Origin: Parabacteroides hominis
GTDB lineage: Bacteria; Bacteroidota; Bacteroidia; Bacteroidales; Tannerellaceae
Direction: 5' to 3'
Assembly: GCF_014287585.1 (NCBI RefSeq)
Contig: NZ_JACOOJ010000019.1
Coordinates: 1-64,000 of the forward strand
DNA: 64,000 nt
Part shown: piece after piece, positions 18,066 to 27,012 of the stretch
How the letters are laid out: every line of letters begins with the position of its first letter
How positions within the stretch are numbered: the first letter of the stretch is position 1
Translations under genes and position numbers: made by a program
Notes under the pieces: generated by a model
The model's database searches: none
What the model was told of the DNA's origin: nothing
Seen by the model: only the letters and a program-made list of their open reading frames with translations

Positions 18066-20135
18066 ATGAAACACTACATTTTCCTGATATATATCATCGC
18101 CTTTCCTCTCACGATGGCGGCGAATACGGCAGTGAAAGATTCATTGGAAGAAGCCTTGTCATCTACCTCATCTTCCTTGCAAAAGCTGGAAACACTGACT
18201 AATCTGATGGATATTTCCCGCCAGGAAGAACAGGTTGAATATGCCAAACAACTCTATAAGCTCGCCCTCGAAAAAGACAATGATTACTACAAAGAAGCGG
18301 CGTTGACCGAAATCCTGCGCTTCTACGTGAACACCGATGCAAAAGACAGTGCGAACGTCTACCTTGCCGAAGCCGAACGGGAGCTGAAGGGGAAAGCACG
18401 CGATTTCCTGGTTACTTACATGAAAACCATCCTGGATGTCCGTGTGGTATATTACACCAAAGGGGAAGACCGGATGAAACTGATCGAAAAATACCGGCTC
18501 CGACTCGAAACGGAGAAGAACATGCCGGTACTCGAAAAAATGTCGATCAATTATCTCCTCGGCATGGCAAACAGCAACCGGGTCGACCCGAAAAACCAGG
18601 ACGCTATCTATAAAGAGGTTTGTCTGTACATGAACAACCTGATCAAGCTATCAGATAACATCCCGCTTCGCTACTCATACCTGTTCCGCCTGAACCCATT
18701 CAATATATTGAGCCTTATGGAGGCTACTCCCGAAGACCGGGCAAAAGCTTCTCTCCGCTATCTGAACATGCAAAAGGATTATGCGGAAACGAAAGAAATG
18801 AAAAAACGCCCGTACACGAGCAAACGGCACTTGCTGAACGCTTACTCGACCTTGGCGACTTCTGCCGAAACGGTCGGGAAAGACATGGCGACCTACTATT
18901 TCAATTACTTCATCGACCTGAACAGGAAATATCCGGAAGATGCCGGATTCTCTGCCGAATATGACCGCTATTTTACTTCGCTCAACTACTATAAATCGAT
19001 AAGGGATTTCCAGAAAGCGGTAGATTACAACGATTCGGTTATCCACTATTTCCGTCACGGCGATTTCCAGTTCGACCTGACGGAGAACATTGTCTTGACA
19101 TTAAAAGACAAAATCGATTGTCTCGACAGCCTCCACCGGTATAAGGAAGCTTATGAAGCTTACAAAGAATATACCGCCCTGTTGGATTCCGCCCGTACAA
19201 GGAGCATGGAAAACAAAGTAGAAGACCTCGAAATCAAGAAAAATGTAGACGAATTGGCGATCGAGAAAAAAGCGCTGGAGGTGGAACTGCGCAAGAGCCA
19301 AAGCCAGCTTTACATGTTCTTTGCCCTGTTTATCCTGGCAATCTGCGTAGGAATTTATATTTTCTTCCGCTTAGGAAAAATCAAATCGCTCTATAAAGAG
19401 TTGCAGGAGTCGAACCGGCTGGTAATCATCGCCAGCGAAAAAGCACAGGAAAGCGAGCGGATGAAGAACGCTTTCATCAAAAACATGTGCCACGAGGTGC
19501 GCACACCGCTGAACGCGATCAATGGCTTTGCCGAACTGATCACCGGCGAGGGTGTCACCCCTGAAGAGAAAGAGGAATTCAGCAAGATCATCTATACGAA
19601 CTGCAACAATATCACCTCCATGATGAACGACGTGCTGGTGATCGCCCAACTGGATAGCAACAATGATGTTCTTCCGCTGGAACCTACTCATATCGACTTG
19701 CTTTGCCGGCACGAAATGAGCCAATTGAAAAAGTTACAACAGAAACCGGATATCAATTACCAGGTTGAAGGTGACAAGAACAACGATCTCATTTATTCGG
19801 ACTCGAATCATTTCAGTATTATCATTTCTCACTTATTGAATAATGCCTATAAGTTCACGGAAAAGGGCAGCATCACCTTGTCCTACCAGACCGATGATGC
19901 CGGAAAAACAATGTGTATCAGTGTGACGGACACAGGTTGCGGAATCCCTGTCGATAAAAGTGAATGGATATTCGAACGTTTCACCAAGAACGACGATTTC
20001 ATCCCCGGCTCCGGCCTCGGCCTCTACCTTTGCCGCCTGATCGCCCAACGCCTCAACGGAACCCTCAAACTGGATACCAGCTATACCGGAGGAGCCCGGT
20101 TCGTACTGCGGTTACCGGTAAATCCCTATAAATAA
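18066..20135 (+). CDS. Membrane sensor histidine kinase with periplasmic TPR-like region
   Basis: 689 residues. A signal peptide (1-19) precedes a helical periplasmic region (about 20-405) with TPR-like repeats. A single membrane helix lies near 413-437, followed by a coiled coil, a HisKA domain with phospho-acceptor H476 (C-H-E-V-R-T-P-L-N) and an HATPase domain with N (H-L-L-N-N-A), D-T-G-C-G-I and G-S-G-L-G-L-Y boxes. There is no receiver domain and no response regulator gene next to it, so it is an orphan. Its ligand is unknown. Confidence 0.9.
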   Translation: MKHYIFLIYIIAFPLTMAANTAVKDSLEEALSSTSSSLQKLETLTNLMDISRQEEQVEYAKQLYKLALEKDNDYYKEAALTEILRFYVNTDAKDSANVYLAEAERELKGKARDFLVTYMKTILDVRVVYYTKGEDRMKLIEKYRLRLETEKNMPVLEKMSINYLLGMANSNRVDPKNQDAIYKEVCLYMNNLIKLSDNIPLRYSYLFRLNPFNILSLMEATPEDRAKASLRYLNMQKDYAETKEMKKRPYTSKRHLLNAYSTLATSAETVGKDMATYYFNYFIDLNRKYPEDAGFSAEYDRYFTSLNYYKSIRDFQKAVDYNDSVIHYFRHGDFQFDLTENIVLTLKDKIDCLDSLHRYKEAYEAYKEYTALLDSARTRSMENKVEDLEIKKNVDELAIEKKALEVELRKSQSQLYMFFALFILAICVGIYIFFRLGKIKSLYKELQESNRLVIIASEKAQESERMKNAFIKNMCHEVRTPLNAINGFAELITGEGVTPEEKEEFSKIIYTNCNNITSMMNDVLVIAQLDSNNDVLPLEPTHIDLLCRHEMSQLKKLQQKPDINYQVEGDKNNDLIYSDSNHFSIIISHLLNNAYKFTEKGSITLSYQTDDAGKTMCISVTDTGCGIPVDKSEWIFERFTKNDDFIPGSGLGLYLCRLIAQRLNGTLKLDTSYTGGARFVLRLPVNPYK

Positions 20136-20187
20136 CAAAAAGGTTCTTATTTTGGCAAATATGAAACATAAATCATCATTTACAGGT

Positions 20188-21696
20188 TCAAATCTTCTTC
20201 GATGCAAACCGCTTCCCGATATAAGGCAGTTCGCTTAACGGAAGATCCCGCTTTATGACGATTGCCAGGAACACCAGGAGCAGAACCGTACGGTAACCCA
20301 AGCGGAGGATTTCCGAATCGATCCGGGGCAACATCCCCGCCAAATAGAAAGCGGCCGCCAGTATGCCGTAAAGCACCGCCGACTTTATATCATATCGGAT
20401 CGGGAACTTCTTCTGCCCGATCACATAAGAGAGGATCATCATCAGCAGGTTACTGGCGAAAGAGGCCCACGCACAAGCCATATATCCGTAAACCGGAGCC
20501 AGCAACACGATCATCAGCACCGTCACCACGCAGCCGATCGTCGAAAAATAAGCTCCCCACTGCGTCTGGTCAATCAGCTTATACCAAAACGACAGGTTGA
20601 AATAGATCCCGAAGAAGAACTCGCCTAACATCACGATCGGGACCACCCGAAGTCCGGGATAATATTCCACCGGCACGATATACTTCAATATATCCAGGTA
20701 AAACATCACCCCTAAAAAGATCATCAGGGAAAAGATGATAAAATACTTCATCGCCTCCGAATAAGCCCGCGTATTATCGTCGCTCTTATTCTTGGCAAAG
20801 ATAAACGGCTCGTAGGCATACCGGAACGCCTGGATAAACATCACCATCACGACAGCCACCTTGAAACAGGCACCATAAATCCCTAACTGGGTATTCGCAT
20901 AGTCCTTGTCTGCAAACAGGAAAGGAAACAGAATCTTATCCGCCGTCTGGTTGAAGATACCGGCAATCCCCAAAATCAGGATCGGGAACGAGTATTTCAA
21001 CATCTGTTTCAACAGTACGAAACTGGCTTTCTCGCGCAATCCGGGTATCATATCCGGCACTAAAAGCAAGAACGTCACCACCGAAGTAACCACATTGGCG
21101 ACAAAGATATACTCCACCTGATAGCCGGGCACATAAAACCAGCCGATCAATCCCGGCGCATGCTCATACAGCCACGGGCAAGCGATCAGGAAGAATATCA
21201 CCAATACGATATTCAGGAATATATTCAGCAGCTTGATCGCCGCAAAGCGAACCGCCTTCCCCTGATACCGGAGGAAAGCAAACGGAATGCAACAGAACGC
21301 ATCCACCGCCACGATCCCCGCCATCATCCCGATATATTCAGGATGCGCACCATATCCTAAGAAGTTACTGACCGGCGTCAGCGCACTGAACACAAACACC
21401 ATAAACAGGACGGAAGTGAACGCCAGGCTGAACAACGTCGTCGCATATACCCGCATCGGGAGCTTGATCTCCTTCTTGTTCATAAACCGGAAAAAGCCGG
21501 TCTCCATCCCATACGTCAATATCACCATCAATAAGGCTGTCCAGGCATACAGATTCGTCACAATCCCGAAATCGCTCTCGGTAGCCAATACACGCGTGTA
21601 CATCGGAACCAGCATCCAGTTCAGGAATTTCCCGACAATACTGCTGACACCATAAATTGCGGTCTCCCCTGCGAGCCGCTTCATTCCTCCTGCCAT
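20188..21696 (-). CDS. Polysaccharide flippase (Wzx/MurJ-like, MOP superfamily)
   Basis: 502 residues with about 12-14 membrane helices and an amphipathic start (G-E-T-A-I-Y-G-V-S-S-I-V-G-K-F-L-N-W) typical of oligosaccharide flippases. It would move undecaprenyl-linked glycan units across the inner membrane. It follows ruvB by 6 bases, so it is translated from the same message. No glycosyltransferase cluster lies beside it. Confidence 0.88.
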   Translation of the reverse strand: MAGGMKRLAGETAIYGVSSIVGKFLNWMLVPMYTRVLATESDFGIVTNLYAWTALLMVILTYGMETGFFRFMNKKEIKLPMRVYATTLFSLAFTSVLFMVFVFSALTPVSNFLGYGAHPEYIGMMAGIVAVDAFCCIPFAFLRYQGKAVRFAAIKLLNIFLNIVLVIFFLIACPWLYEHAPGLIGWFYVPGYQVEYIFVANVVTSVVTFLLLVPDMIPGLREKASFVLLKQMLKYSFPILILGIAGIFNQTADKILFPFLFADKDYANTQLGIYGACFKVAVVMVMFIQAFRYAYEPFIFAKNKSDDNTRAYSEAMKYFIIFSLMIFLGVMFYLDILKYIVPVEYYPGLRVVPIVMLGEFFFGIYFNLSFWYKLIDQTQWGAYFSTIGCVVTVLMIVLLAPVYGYMACAWASFASNLLMMILSYVIGQKKFPIRYDIKSAVLYGILAAAFYLAGMLPRIDSEILRLGYRTVLLLVFLAIVIKRDLPLSELPYIGKRFASKKI

Positions 21697-21702
21697 AACT
21701 TT

Positions 21703-22728
21703 TTAGTCAAATAAAAAACCTTGTTCGCTCCCCTTGTTACGTCCCAGATGGGTATAAGCCAACTCCGTCACCTCGCGGCCGCGGGGCGTACGTTTGATAA
21801 AGCCTTCTTTGATAAGGAAAGGCTCGTAAACCTCTTCCAGCGTTCCGGGATCTTCTCCCAGGGCAGTCGCGATAGTCGTCAATCCTACCGGTCCGCCGTT
21901 AAACTTGTCGATGATAGTCGTCAGCAACTTATTGTCGATCTGATCCAGACCGTAGCGGTCGATGTTCAGTGCCTCCAGCGCATAGCAGGAAATCGCCTTA
22001 TCGATCTCTCCGGACCCTTTCACCTGTGCAAAATCACGCACACGACGCAGCAACGCGTTCGCTATACGGGGTGTACCACGGCTACGGGAAGCGATCTCGC
22101 GCGCCGCATTCAGCTCGCATTTCACATTCAGGATATCGGCACTGCGCAACACGATCTTCGTCAGCGTCTCCATCTCGTAATATTCGAGGTGCATATTGAT
22201 CCCGAAACGCGCCCTGAGCGGACTTGTCAGCAAACCGCTACGAGTCGTTGCCCCCACCAGCGTAAACGGAGCCAGGTCGATCTGGATGGAACGGGCACTC
22301 GGCCCTTTATCGATCATGATATCGATCCGGTAATCCTCCATCGCCGAGTACAAATATTCCTCCACAATCGGACTTAACCGGTGAATTTCATCGATAAAAA
22401 GGACATCGTCTTTCTCCAGCGAAGTCAACACCCCCGCCAGATCGCCCGGTTTATCCAGCACCGGTCCGGAAGTCACCTTGAAACCGACTCCCAGTTCATT
22501 CGCTATAATATTGGATAATGTAGTCTTTCCCAATCCGGGAGGCCCGTGCAGCAGCACATGGTCGAGCGCCTCCTTACGCATCCGGGCAGCCATCACGAAA
22601 ATCTTCAGGTTCTCGACCACTTTGGCCTGTCCGCTGAAGTCATGAAACGAAAGCGGACGAAGCGCATTCTCATACTCCCGTTCGCTCTCCGGAACCCGTG
22701 CATCCCTTATATCAAATTCATCTTCCAT
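21703..22728 (-). CDS. ruvB: Holliday junction branch migration helicase RuvB
   Basis: 341 residues, the usual length. Walker A is G-P-P-G-L-G-K-T-T, Walker B is L-F-I-D-E-I-H-R, the sensor/arginine-finger segment is [18 protein letters not shown], and the C-terminal winged helix ends with T-P-R-G-R. RuvB forms the hexameric motor that with RuvA drives branch migration. First gene of a two-gene operon with the flippase. Confidence 0.97.
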   Translation of the reverse strand: MEDEFDIRDARVPESEREYENALRPLSFHDFSGQAKVVENLKIFVMAARMRKEALDHVLLHGPPGLGKTTLSNIIANELGVGFKVTSGPVLDKPGDLAGVLTSLEKDDVLFIDEIHRLSPIVEEYLYSAMEDYRIDIMIDKGPSARSIQIDLAPFTLVGATTRSGLLTSPLRARFGINMHLEYYEMETLTKIVLRSADILNVKCELNAAREIASRSRGTPRIANALLRRVRDFAQVKGSGEIDKAISCYALEALNIDRYGLDQIDNKLLTTIIDKFNGGPVGLTTIATALGEDPGTLEEVYEPFLIKEGFIKRTPRGREVTELAYTHLGRNKGSEQGFLFD

Positions 22729-22748
22729 ACTCTTATTACTTTGACAGG

Positions 22749-22756
22749 CAAAGATA
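22749..22756 (-). promoter_or_regulatory. -7 element of ruvB
   Basis: Reads TATCTTTG on -, 20 bases before the start codon, which would give a very short leader. Confidence 0.4.
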
Positions 22757-22829
22757 ATAAGAATTACCGGGTTCTGAACTTGTGGCGATACTTGTTACAA
22801 GAAATAAACCCGGCCGTTTTTCAAAAATC

Positions 22830-22893
22830 GCACGTTGCATCATGCAATTATTGGCAAAAACTGCACAATGAAACGTGCAATTTATCATCTTTG
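22830..22893 (+). promoter_or_regulatory. Inverted repeats and -7-like element upstream of the AAA ATPase gene
   Basis: GCACGTT at 22830-22836 is mirrored by AACGTGC at 22872-22878; within the interval TTGCAT-C-ATGCAA (22835-22847) is a perfect palindrome. A near-consensus -7 (CATCTTTG, 22886-22893) follows. The arrangement looks like an operator overlapping the promoter. Confidence 0.4.
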
Positions 22894-22920
22894 TAGCAAA
22901 GAAAAGCTTAAAAGATAACA

Positions 22921-23691
22921 ATGATGCAGAACTTATACAGAAACTTTCGTCTTCAATTGGAATTGGCATCTACTGATTTCATCCGCTTCCTGCACGATAA
23001 AATCGCCTGGGACAGCAGACTAATAGCTATTGTCGGCTCCAGAGGAGTAGGCAAAACGACGTTATTGCTCCAACACATCAAAAAGTACGAAAAGCCTGAA
23101 GATGTACTCTATATCACTGCCGATGACTTCTATTTCACCAATCATCGTCTTTTCGATTTAGCCTACCAGTTTTACACACAAGGCGGGAAAAAACTTTTTA
23201 TTGATGAAATACATAAATACAAAGAATTGCTTTATGCCCTTGCCCAAAGCGTACCATTCAAGCCTAATTATACCAAATTGGAACGCGACCTGGAAATCAG
23301 CCGGAACACATTGCCCGACTATCTGCTCTACTTGGAAAAGGCCGGACTCATCAACCTGCTTCGCGAAAAAGCGAATGGCATAAAAGTATTGGAAAAGATA
23401 GGCAAAATCTATCTCAGCAATACAGACATCGCCTACATGTTGTCCGACACGCCCCCGGATATAGGCAATATTCGTGAAACCGTCTTCTTTACTTGGATGC
23501 GTGTAGGGCATTTCATCACCTCATCCCCTATAAGCGACTTTGAAATTGACGGACTCACTTTCGAAGTCGGCGGACGAAATAAAAAAAAGGCACAAATAAA
23601 AAATGCAGTTGAAGGATATATAGTAAAAGACGACATGGAATATGCCTACCAAAACGAAATTCCTTTATGGATGTTCGGCTTCATTTACTAA
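22921..23691 (+). CDS. AAA_14/DUF4143-type ATPase with internal in-frame deletion
   Basis: 256 residues, against about 380-400 usual for the family. The N-terminal AAA part has Walker A G-S-R-G-V-G-K-T-T (39-47) and Walker B L-F-I-D-E-I-H (92-98). At residue 100/101 (near 23220) the sequence jumps from I-H-K-Y straight to K-E-L-L-Y-A-L-A-Q-S-V-P-F-K-P-N, which in intact homologs lies over a hundred residues further on. The lost part contains the sensor-1 G-S-S motif and most of the AAA lid. The C-terminal DUF4143 winged helix and nuclease-like end (F-E-V-G-G) are intact. The frame stays open, so it is either a recent pseudogene or a minimised protein. Its 3' end overlaps the convergent gene by 11 bases. 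Confidence 0.8.
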   Translation: MMQNLYRNFRLQLELASTDFIRFLHDKIAWDSRLIAIVGSRGVGKTTLLLQHIKKYEKPEDVLYITADDFYFTNHRLFDLAYQFYTQGGKKLFIDEIHKYKELLYALAQSVPFKPNYTKLERDLEISRNTLPDYLLYLEKAGLINLLREKANGIKVLEKIGKIYLSNTDIAYMLSDTPPDIGNIRETVFFTWMRVGHFITSSPISDFEIDGLTFEVGGRNKKKAQIKNAVEGYIVKDDMEYAYQNEIPLWMFGFIY

Positions 23692-24295
23692 TGGAAATCG
23701 GGACAAAGATAGAAACTTGCAGATCACGTGTCCGCCCCGATTTCATATAAGGGACTCCTTTCATTACATTGCAAGTACCCTGTTTGTATGTCAGGGCCAG
23801 ATCGAAATATTTGAAAGCATAGGCGGCTTTGACGACGACCGGCACGTCAAAGGCAGATTTGATTGTCTTCCCAATCATAATATTATCCTTAAAATGGAGA
23901 GTAGGCTCAACTCCCGCTCCTACCTTCAGCCCCCCGATCAGATTATAATTCAGAACTCCGTTCAAAGCCATGTAATTTCTTGCAAACTTACTTTTGTAGC
24001 CTTTAACGGGGGTTACTTTATAGCCAACCGAGGCAATTTCTCCCCGCTTCTGCCCATATAATAAGGCTGCGTCCACCGATAAACGATGCTTCAATTCGAT
24101 TTGCAACTGATATCCCACATGGAAAGAAGGTTTCATATCCGGTATATTAAACCCAACTTTGCCTTTAGACATCGCCTCATCCTTATACCAATCCATTGAA
24201 ACACCACCTATTATCCCACTTCTCACTTTCCCATTTTGTGCGGAAACAGATAAACACACTAAACTCAACAATAAAAACATCACACTCTTTTTCAT
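23681..24295 (-). CDS. Small outer-membrane beta-barrel protein (PorT-like)
   Basis: 204 residues with a signal peptide ending V-S-A-Q. The rest is alternating polar/hydrophobic strands with glycine and aromatic residues, such as G-Y-Q-L-Q-I-E-L-K and Y-M-A-L-N-G-V-L-N-Y-N-L-I-G-G-L-K-V-G-A-G-V, as in eight-stranded PorT/OmpW-like barrels. The last residue is lysine rather than phenylalanine. Function unknown. Confidence 0.75.
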   Translation of the reverse strand: MKKSVMFLLLSLVCLSVSAQNGKVRSGIIGGVSMDWYKDEAMSKGKVGFNIPDMKPSFHVGYQLQIELKHRLSVDAALLYGQKRGEIASVGYKVTPVKGYKSKFARNYMALNGVLNYNLIGGLKVGAGVEPTLHFKDNIMIGKTIKSAFDVPVVVKAAYAFKYFDLALTYKQGTCNVMKGVPYMKSGRTRDLQVSIFVPISISK

Positions 24296-24384
24296 ATCAA
24301 CTCTCTTTTTATTGGTTTGACTTTGTTGATATGACAGGGAAAATGGGAAAAACCCCTATCAAATATTACTAAAAATATTCCCTT

Positions 24385-25572
24385 TCAAACCTTGTCTTTG
24401 AAATCTAAAAAAATCATTTCATAGCATATCGTAAAGCAAACGATTGTGCAAGGCCAAGCTTTTAGGGCGTATGGTCCGATAATATGATGCCGAATGCCGG
24501 GAGGAACTAATTCGGTAGAACATAAAGCAACAAAAATCAAGGTCGTAAAAAAGAGATAACGATTATATCTTTTATGGACAGAAGGGCTGCAAATATACCA
24601 AATAGCGACACCAATCATCAACGTGATATAACCACTTGCTTCACTTCCTGTACTAAACAACACGACATACAATAATACATTAGCCAATAGCATGAGCCGA
24701 AAACGGAGATATTTATATTGCTGAATTCTGAAATAAGGGATAAAGAATAGGATCAGTCCCGGTATAATCAGCCACAAATCACTATAAAAAGAACAGCCTG
24801 TGAGCTTACGTACGATTCCTAATAAAGAAATATTTTGAGATATGGCGAACATATTGAGGCCATTTTTGATTTCCAATCGTTCCAACCACGCAATATATTG
24901 CGAAGAAATATAATCTGTCCCCGGAGAGAAGAATATCGGCAAAACCAAAAACAAACATCCCCAAAAAACGCAGGAAAATACAAGACGCAATTTGTGTTTT
25001 GAAAAAAAGAAAAAAGCTAATCCTACAATCGGATATATTTTTATTAATGTTCCCAATAAAATCAAGCAAGAAGCCCAAAATTCTTTTTCTTTCTCAATTA
25101 AAACAAAAGAGAGAATAATAAATGCTGCCACAGAGATATTAAATTGTTGTACCCCCTGCGCCGTCATTAACTCACACAAAGAATACCAATAAACTATAAT
25201 CCTCTGACTCTCATTGAAAGGTAACTGACGAATAGCATAAAAAAGAAAATATGTATTCATTAAAATCCAAAAAATCATCCCCAACCATTCAGGCAAGATA
25301 GAAAATGGAGCAATCACAAGCGCAAAGATCGGACCATAATGGTTTACATCATAATATTCGGTAGGATACTCCACATATAAAGGCAATCCGTTAATTACGT
25401 GAGGAAAAACATTTTCAAATATTTTATAGTTATTATATTTACCTATCAGCAATTTGACTATTGCATAAATTAGTCCAGAAGACATCCATATCCAAAAGAC
25501 TGTTCTTTCTTTATGAAAAACAGTCTTTTGAAATATATGTGATAAATAGTTGATCTCTTTTACAGCTTTCAT
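24385..25572 (-). CDS. GT87-like polytopic membrane glycosyltransferase (DUF2029)
   Basis: 395 residues with about ten membrane helices. The first loop holds Y-Y-D-V-N-H-Y-G-P-I-F-A-L-V-I-A-P-F, the position where the GT-C catalytic acidic residue and the Y-x-P-P/G-P motif are found in DUF2029/GT87 mannosyltransferases, and a later helix boundary has K-I-Y-P-I-V-G. Members transfer sugars from polyprenyl phosphates on the outer face of the membrane. The gene is clearly more AT-rich than the core genes nearby. It stands 17 bases beyond the lipoprotein gene upstream. Confidence 0.65.
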   Translation of the reverse strand: MKAVKEINYLSHIFQKTVFHKERTVFWIWMSSGLIYAIVKLLIGKYNNYKIFENVFPHVINGLPLYVEYPTEYYDVNHYGPIFALVIAPFSILPEWLGMIFWILMNTYFLFYAIRQLPFNESQRIIVYWYSLCELMTAQGVQQFNISVAAFIILSFVLIEKEKEFWASCLILLGTLIKIYPIVGLAFFFFSKHKLRLVFSCVFWGCLFLVLPIFFSPGTDYISSQYIAWLERLEIKNGLNMFAISQNISLLGIVRKLTGCSFYSDLWLIIPGLILFFIPYFRIQQYKYLRFRLMLLANVLLYVVLFSTGSEASGYITLMIGVAIWYICSPSVHKRYNRYLFFTTLIFVALCSTELVPPGIRHHIIGPYALKAWPCTIVCFTICYEMIFLDFKDKV

Positions 25573-25589
25573 GTCAAAACCAATATCGC

Positions 25590-26357
25590 TTAATAGGAAT
25601 CATAGCTAAAAGTATAAGAACTCACCTTGTCATTCCAATTTTTACTCGAACCTGGATATAAAGGATAACTTTTAAAATAATGTATATAGCAATGTGGAGA
25701 GTTTGGATCTACAGCAAACCAAATAGAATGTCCTGAATAATTTTCATGTTCATAAAATGTTGCTATACATTTGTTTCCATGTCCTACATAAACAGGGTAT
25801 GAAGATTCATTTATCATATATGTACATACCAAATCAATAGAGGATATTTCATCCTGCATATTATTTTCATTCAATATCTCGGTTGATATCTTTACATTTT
25901 TTATACTACTATTTAATTGTGACGAAATAGTACGTCCTTTACATTTATCTTTTTGAAAAACAACTAATGTTGCAGAAGTAGTTATCTTAGATGTAAAATT
26001 TAAGTCATATACTTCAGGTAATAAAGGATTAATACCCTTTTGTAACTCATCTACATTATCAAAATATTCTATCATTCCATCTTCATGTACAAAAGAAGCT
26101 AAATTAGCATTATTTTCTAATTGTTTAGAAATAAACTCTACAACATCACTTAAGAAAACAATAGTACTATCATTATTGTACACATATTCAGATTCATATA
26201 TTTCTCCATTATAAATAAAGGAAAAACTATTAACAGTATCTACAGATTTAGTTACCACATCAATTCGCGGCTTCGTATCACTAATAATATTTTCTTCACA
26301 AGAGAATAATATTCCTAATAAGAATATAAAAAACAGATTAACCAAGTTACATTTCAT
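25590..26357 (-). CDS. Lipoprotein with beta/gamma-crystallin-like domain
   Basis: 255 residues, lipobox L-F-S-C with Cys20. The C-terminal 125 residues show two Greek-key-like motifs: F134-x4-C139-x-G141 with Q-D-E-I-S-S (168-173), and Y202-x4-Y207-x-G209 with N-D-K-V-S-S (242-247). The second fits both the (Y/F/W)-x4-(Y/F)-x-G signature and the N/D-N/D-x-x-S/T-S calcium-binding motif of microbial beta/gamma-crystallins; the first is degenerate. The middle (about 60-110) is helical and acidic. A Ca2+-binding, surface-exposed role is inferred. Very AT-rich. It may be co-transcribed with the GT87-like gene downstream. Confidence 0.65.
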   Translation of the reverse strand: MKCNLVNLFFIFLLGILFSCEENIISDTKPRIDVVTKSVDTVNSFSFIYNGEIYESEYVYNNDSTIVFLSDVVEFISKQLENNANLASFVHEDGMIEYFDNVDELQKGINPLLPEVYDLNFTSKITTSATLVVFQKDKCKGRTISSQLNSSIKNVKISTEILNENNMQDEISSIDLVCTYMINESSYPVYVGHGNKCIATFYEHENYSGHSIWFAVDPNSPHCYIHYFKSYPLYPGSSKNWNDKVSSYTFSYDSY

Positions 26358-26398
26358 AATAATTCATCTTTAATATGGTTCATACAAATTTTTTTTAA

Positions 26399-26752
26399 TC
26401 AAATTTGACCATAAATCAAATTTTCACCTTCTTTTATTATAACAGTGCTTCCTTCTTTCACTTCTTCGTCCAAAGAAATGACCACCGAAGGTTGCGCCTC
26501 TACAGATTGTTTATATACTACTTCTCCCGCCAAATTTGTCACAATCACTTCAACCGTTCCCAAATTAGCGGAAAACTCCAACAGCAAGTCTTTGTTGTTG
26601 TCTTCAATCCATGCTTGAATAGGCCGTTTAGGGATAATAGACTTAGGAGCAGTATCCCACTTCCCTTTCAGATATATTCGTTTCTTGGCAAAGCAAGGAA
26701 ACGAAAATGTCGCTATTAACAGCAAACATCCAATTTTTCTAAATATCTTCAT
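26399..26752 (-). CDS. DUF3244 domain small secreted protein
   Basis: 117 residues from the start at 26752, which places a signal peptide (M-K-I-F-R-K...C-F-A) at the N-terminus; the longer frame from 26806 adds 18 unlikely residues. The mature part, K-R-I-Y-L-K-G-K-W-D followed by a beta-rich domain with V-E-V-I-V-T-N-L-A-G-E-V-V-Y, matches DUF3244, an Ig-like small protein often found near TPR regulators in Bacteroidales. Function unknown. Confidence 0.7.
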   Translation of the reverse strand: MKIFRKIGCLLLIATFSFPCFAKKRIYLKGKWDTAPKSIIPKRPIQAWIEDNNKDLLLEFSANLGTVEVIVTNLAGEVVYKQSVEAQPSVVISLDEEVKEGSTVIIKEGENLIYGQI

Positions 26753-27012
26753 ATTATGTTTAATATTTTTAGATGTAAATATAGAGGGAATTATTGGATG
26801 CAACAAATCGGTATATGGACAACCCTCTTTTTATATGGACAAAATTATTTCTCAGCTGCTATAAAACTGATAATAAAATACATAAATTTACTTCATATAG
26901 CTTACGCAAACGATCTAAATCCTTCCAAAATCCTTTTTTAATGCCCTTTACCTGCATATTCCACACTTCCGAAGACAAAACTGTCCCTATTTTTATACCC
27001 ATATTTACTCTA

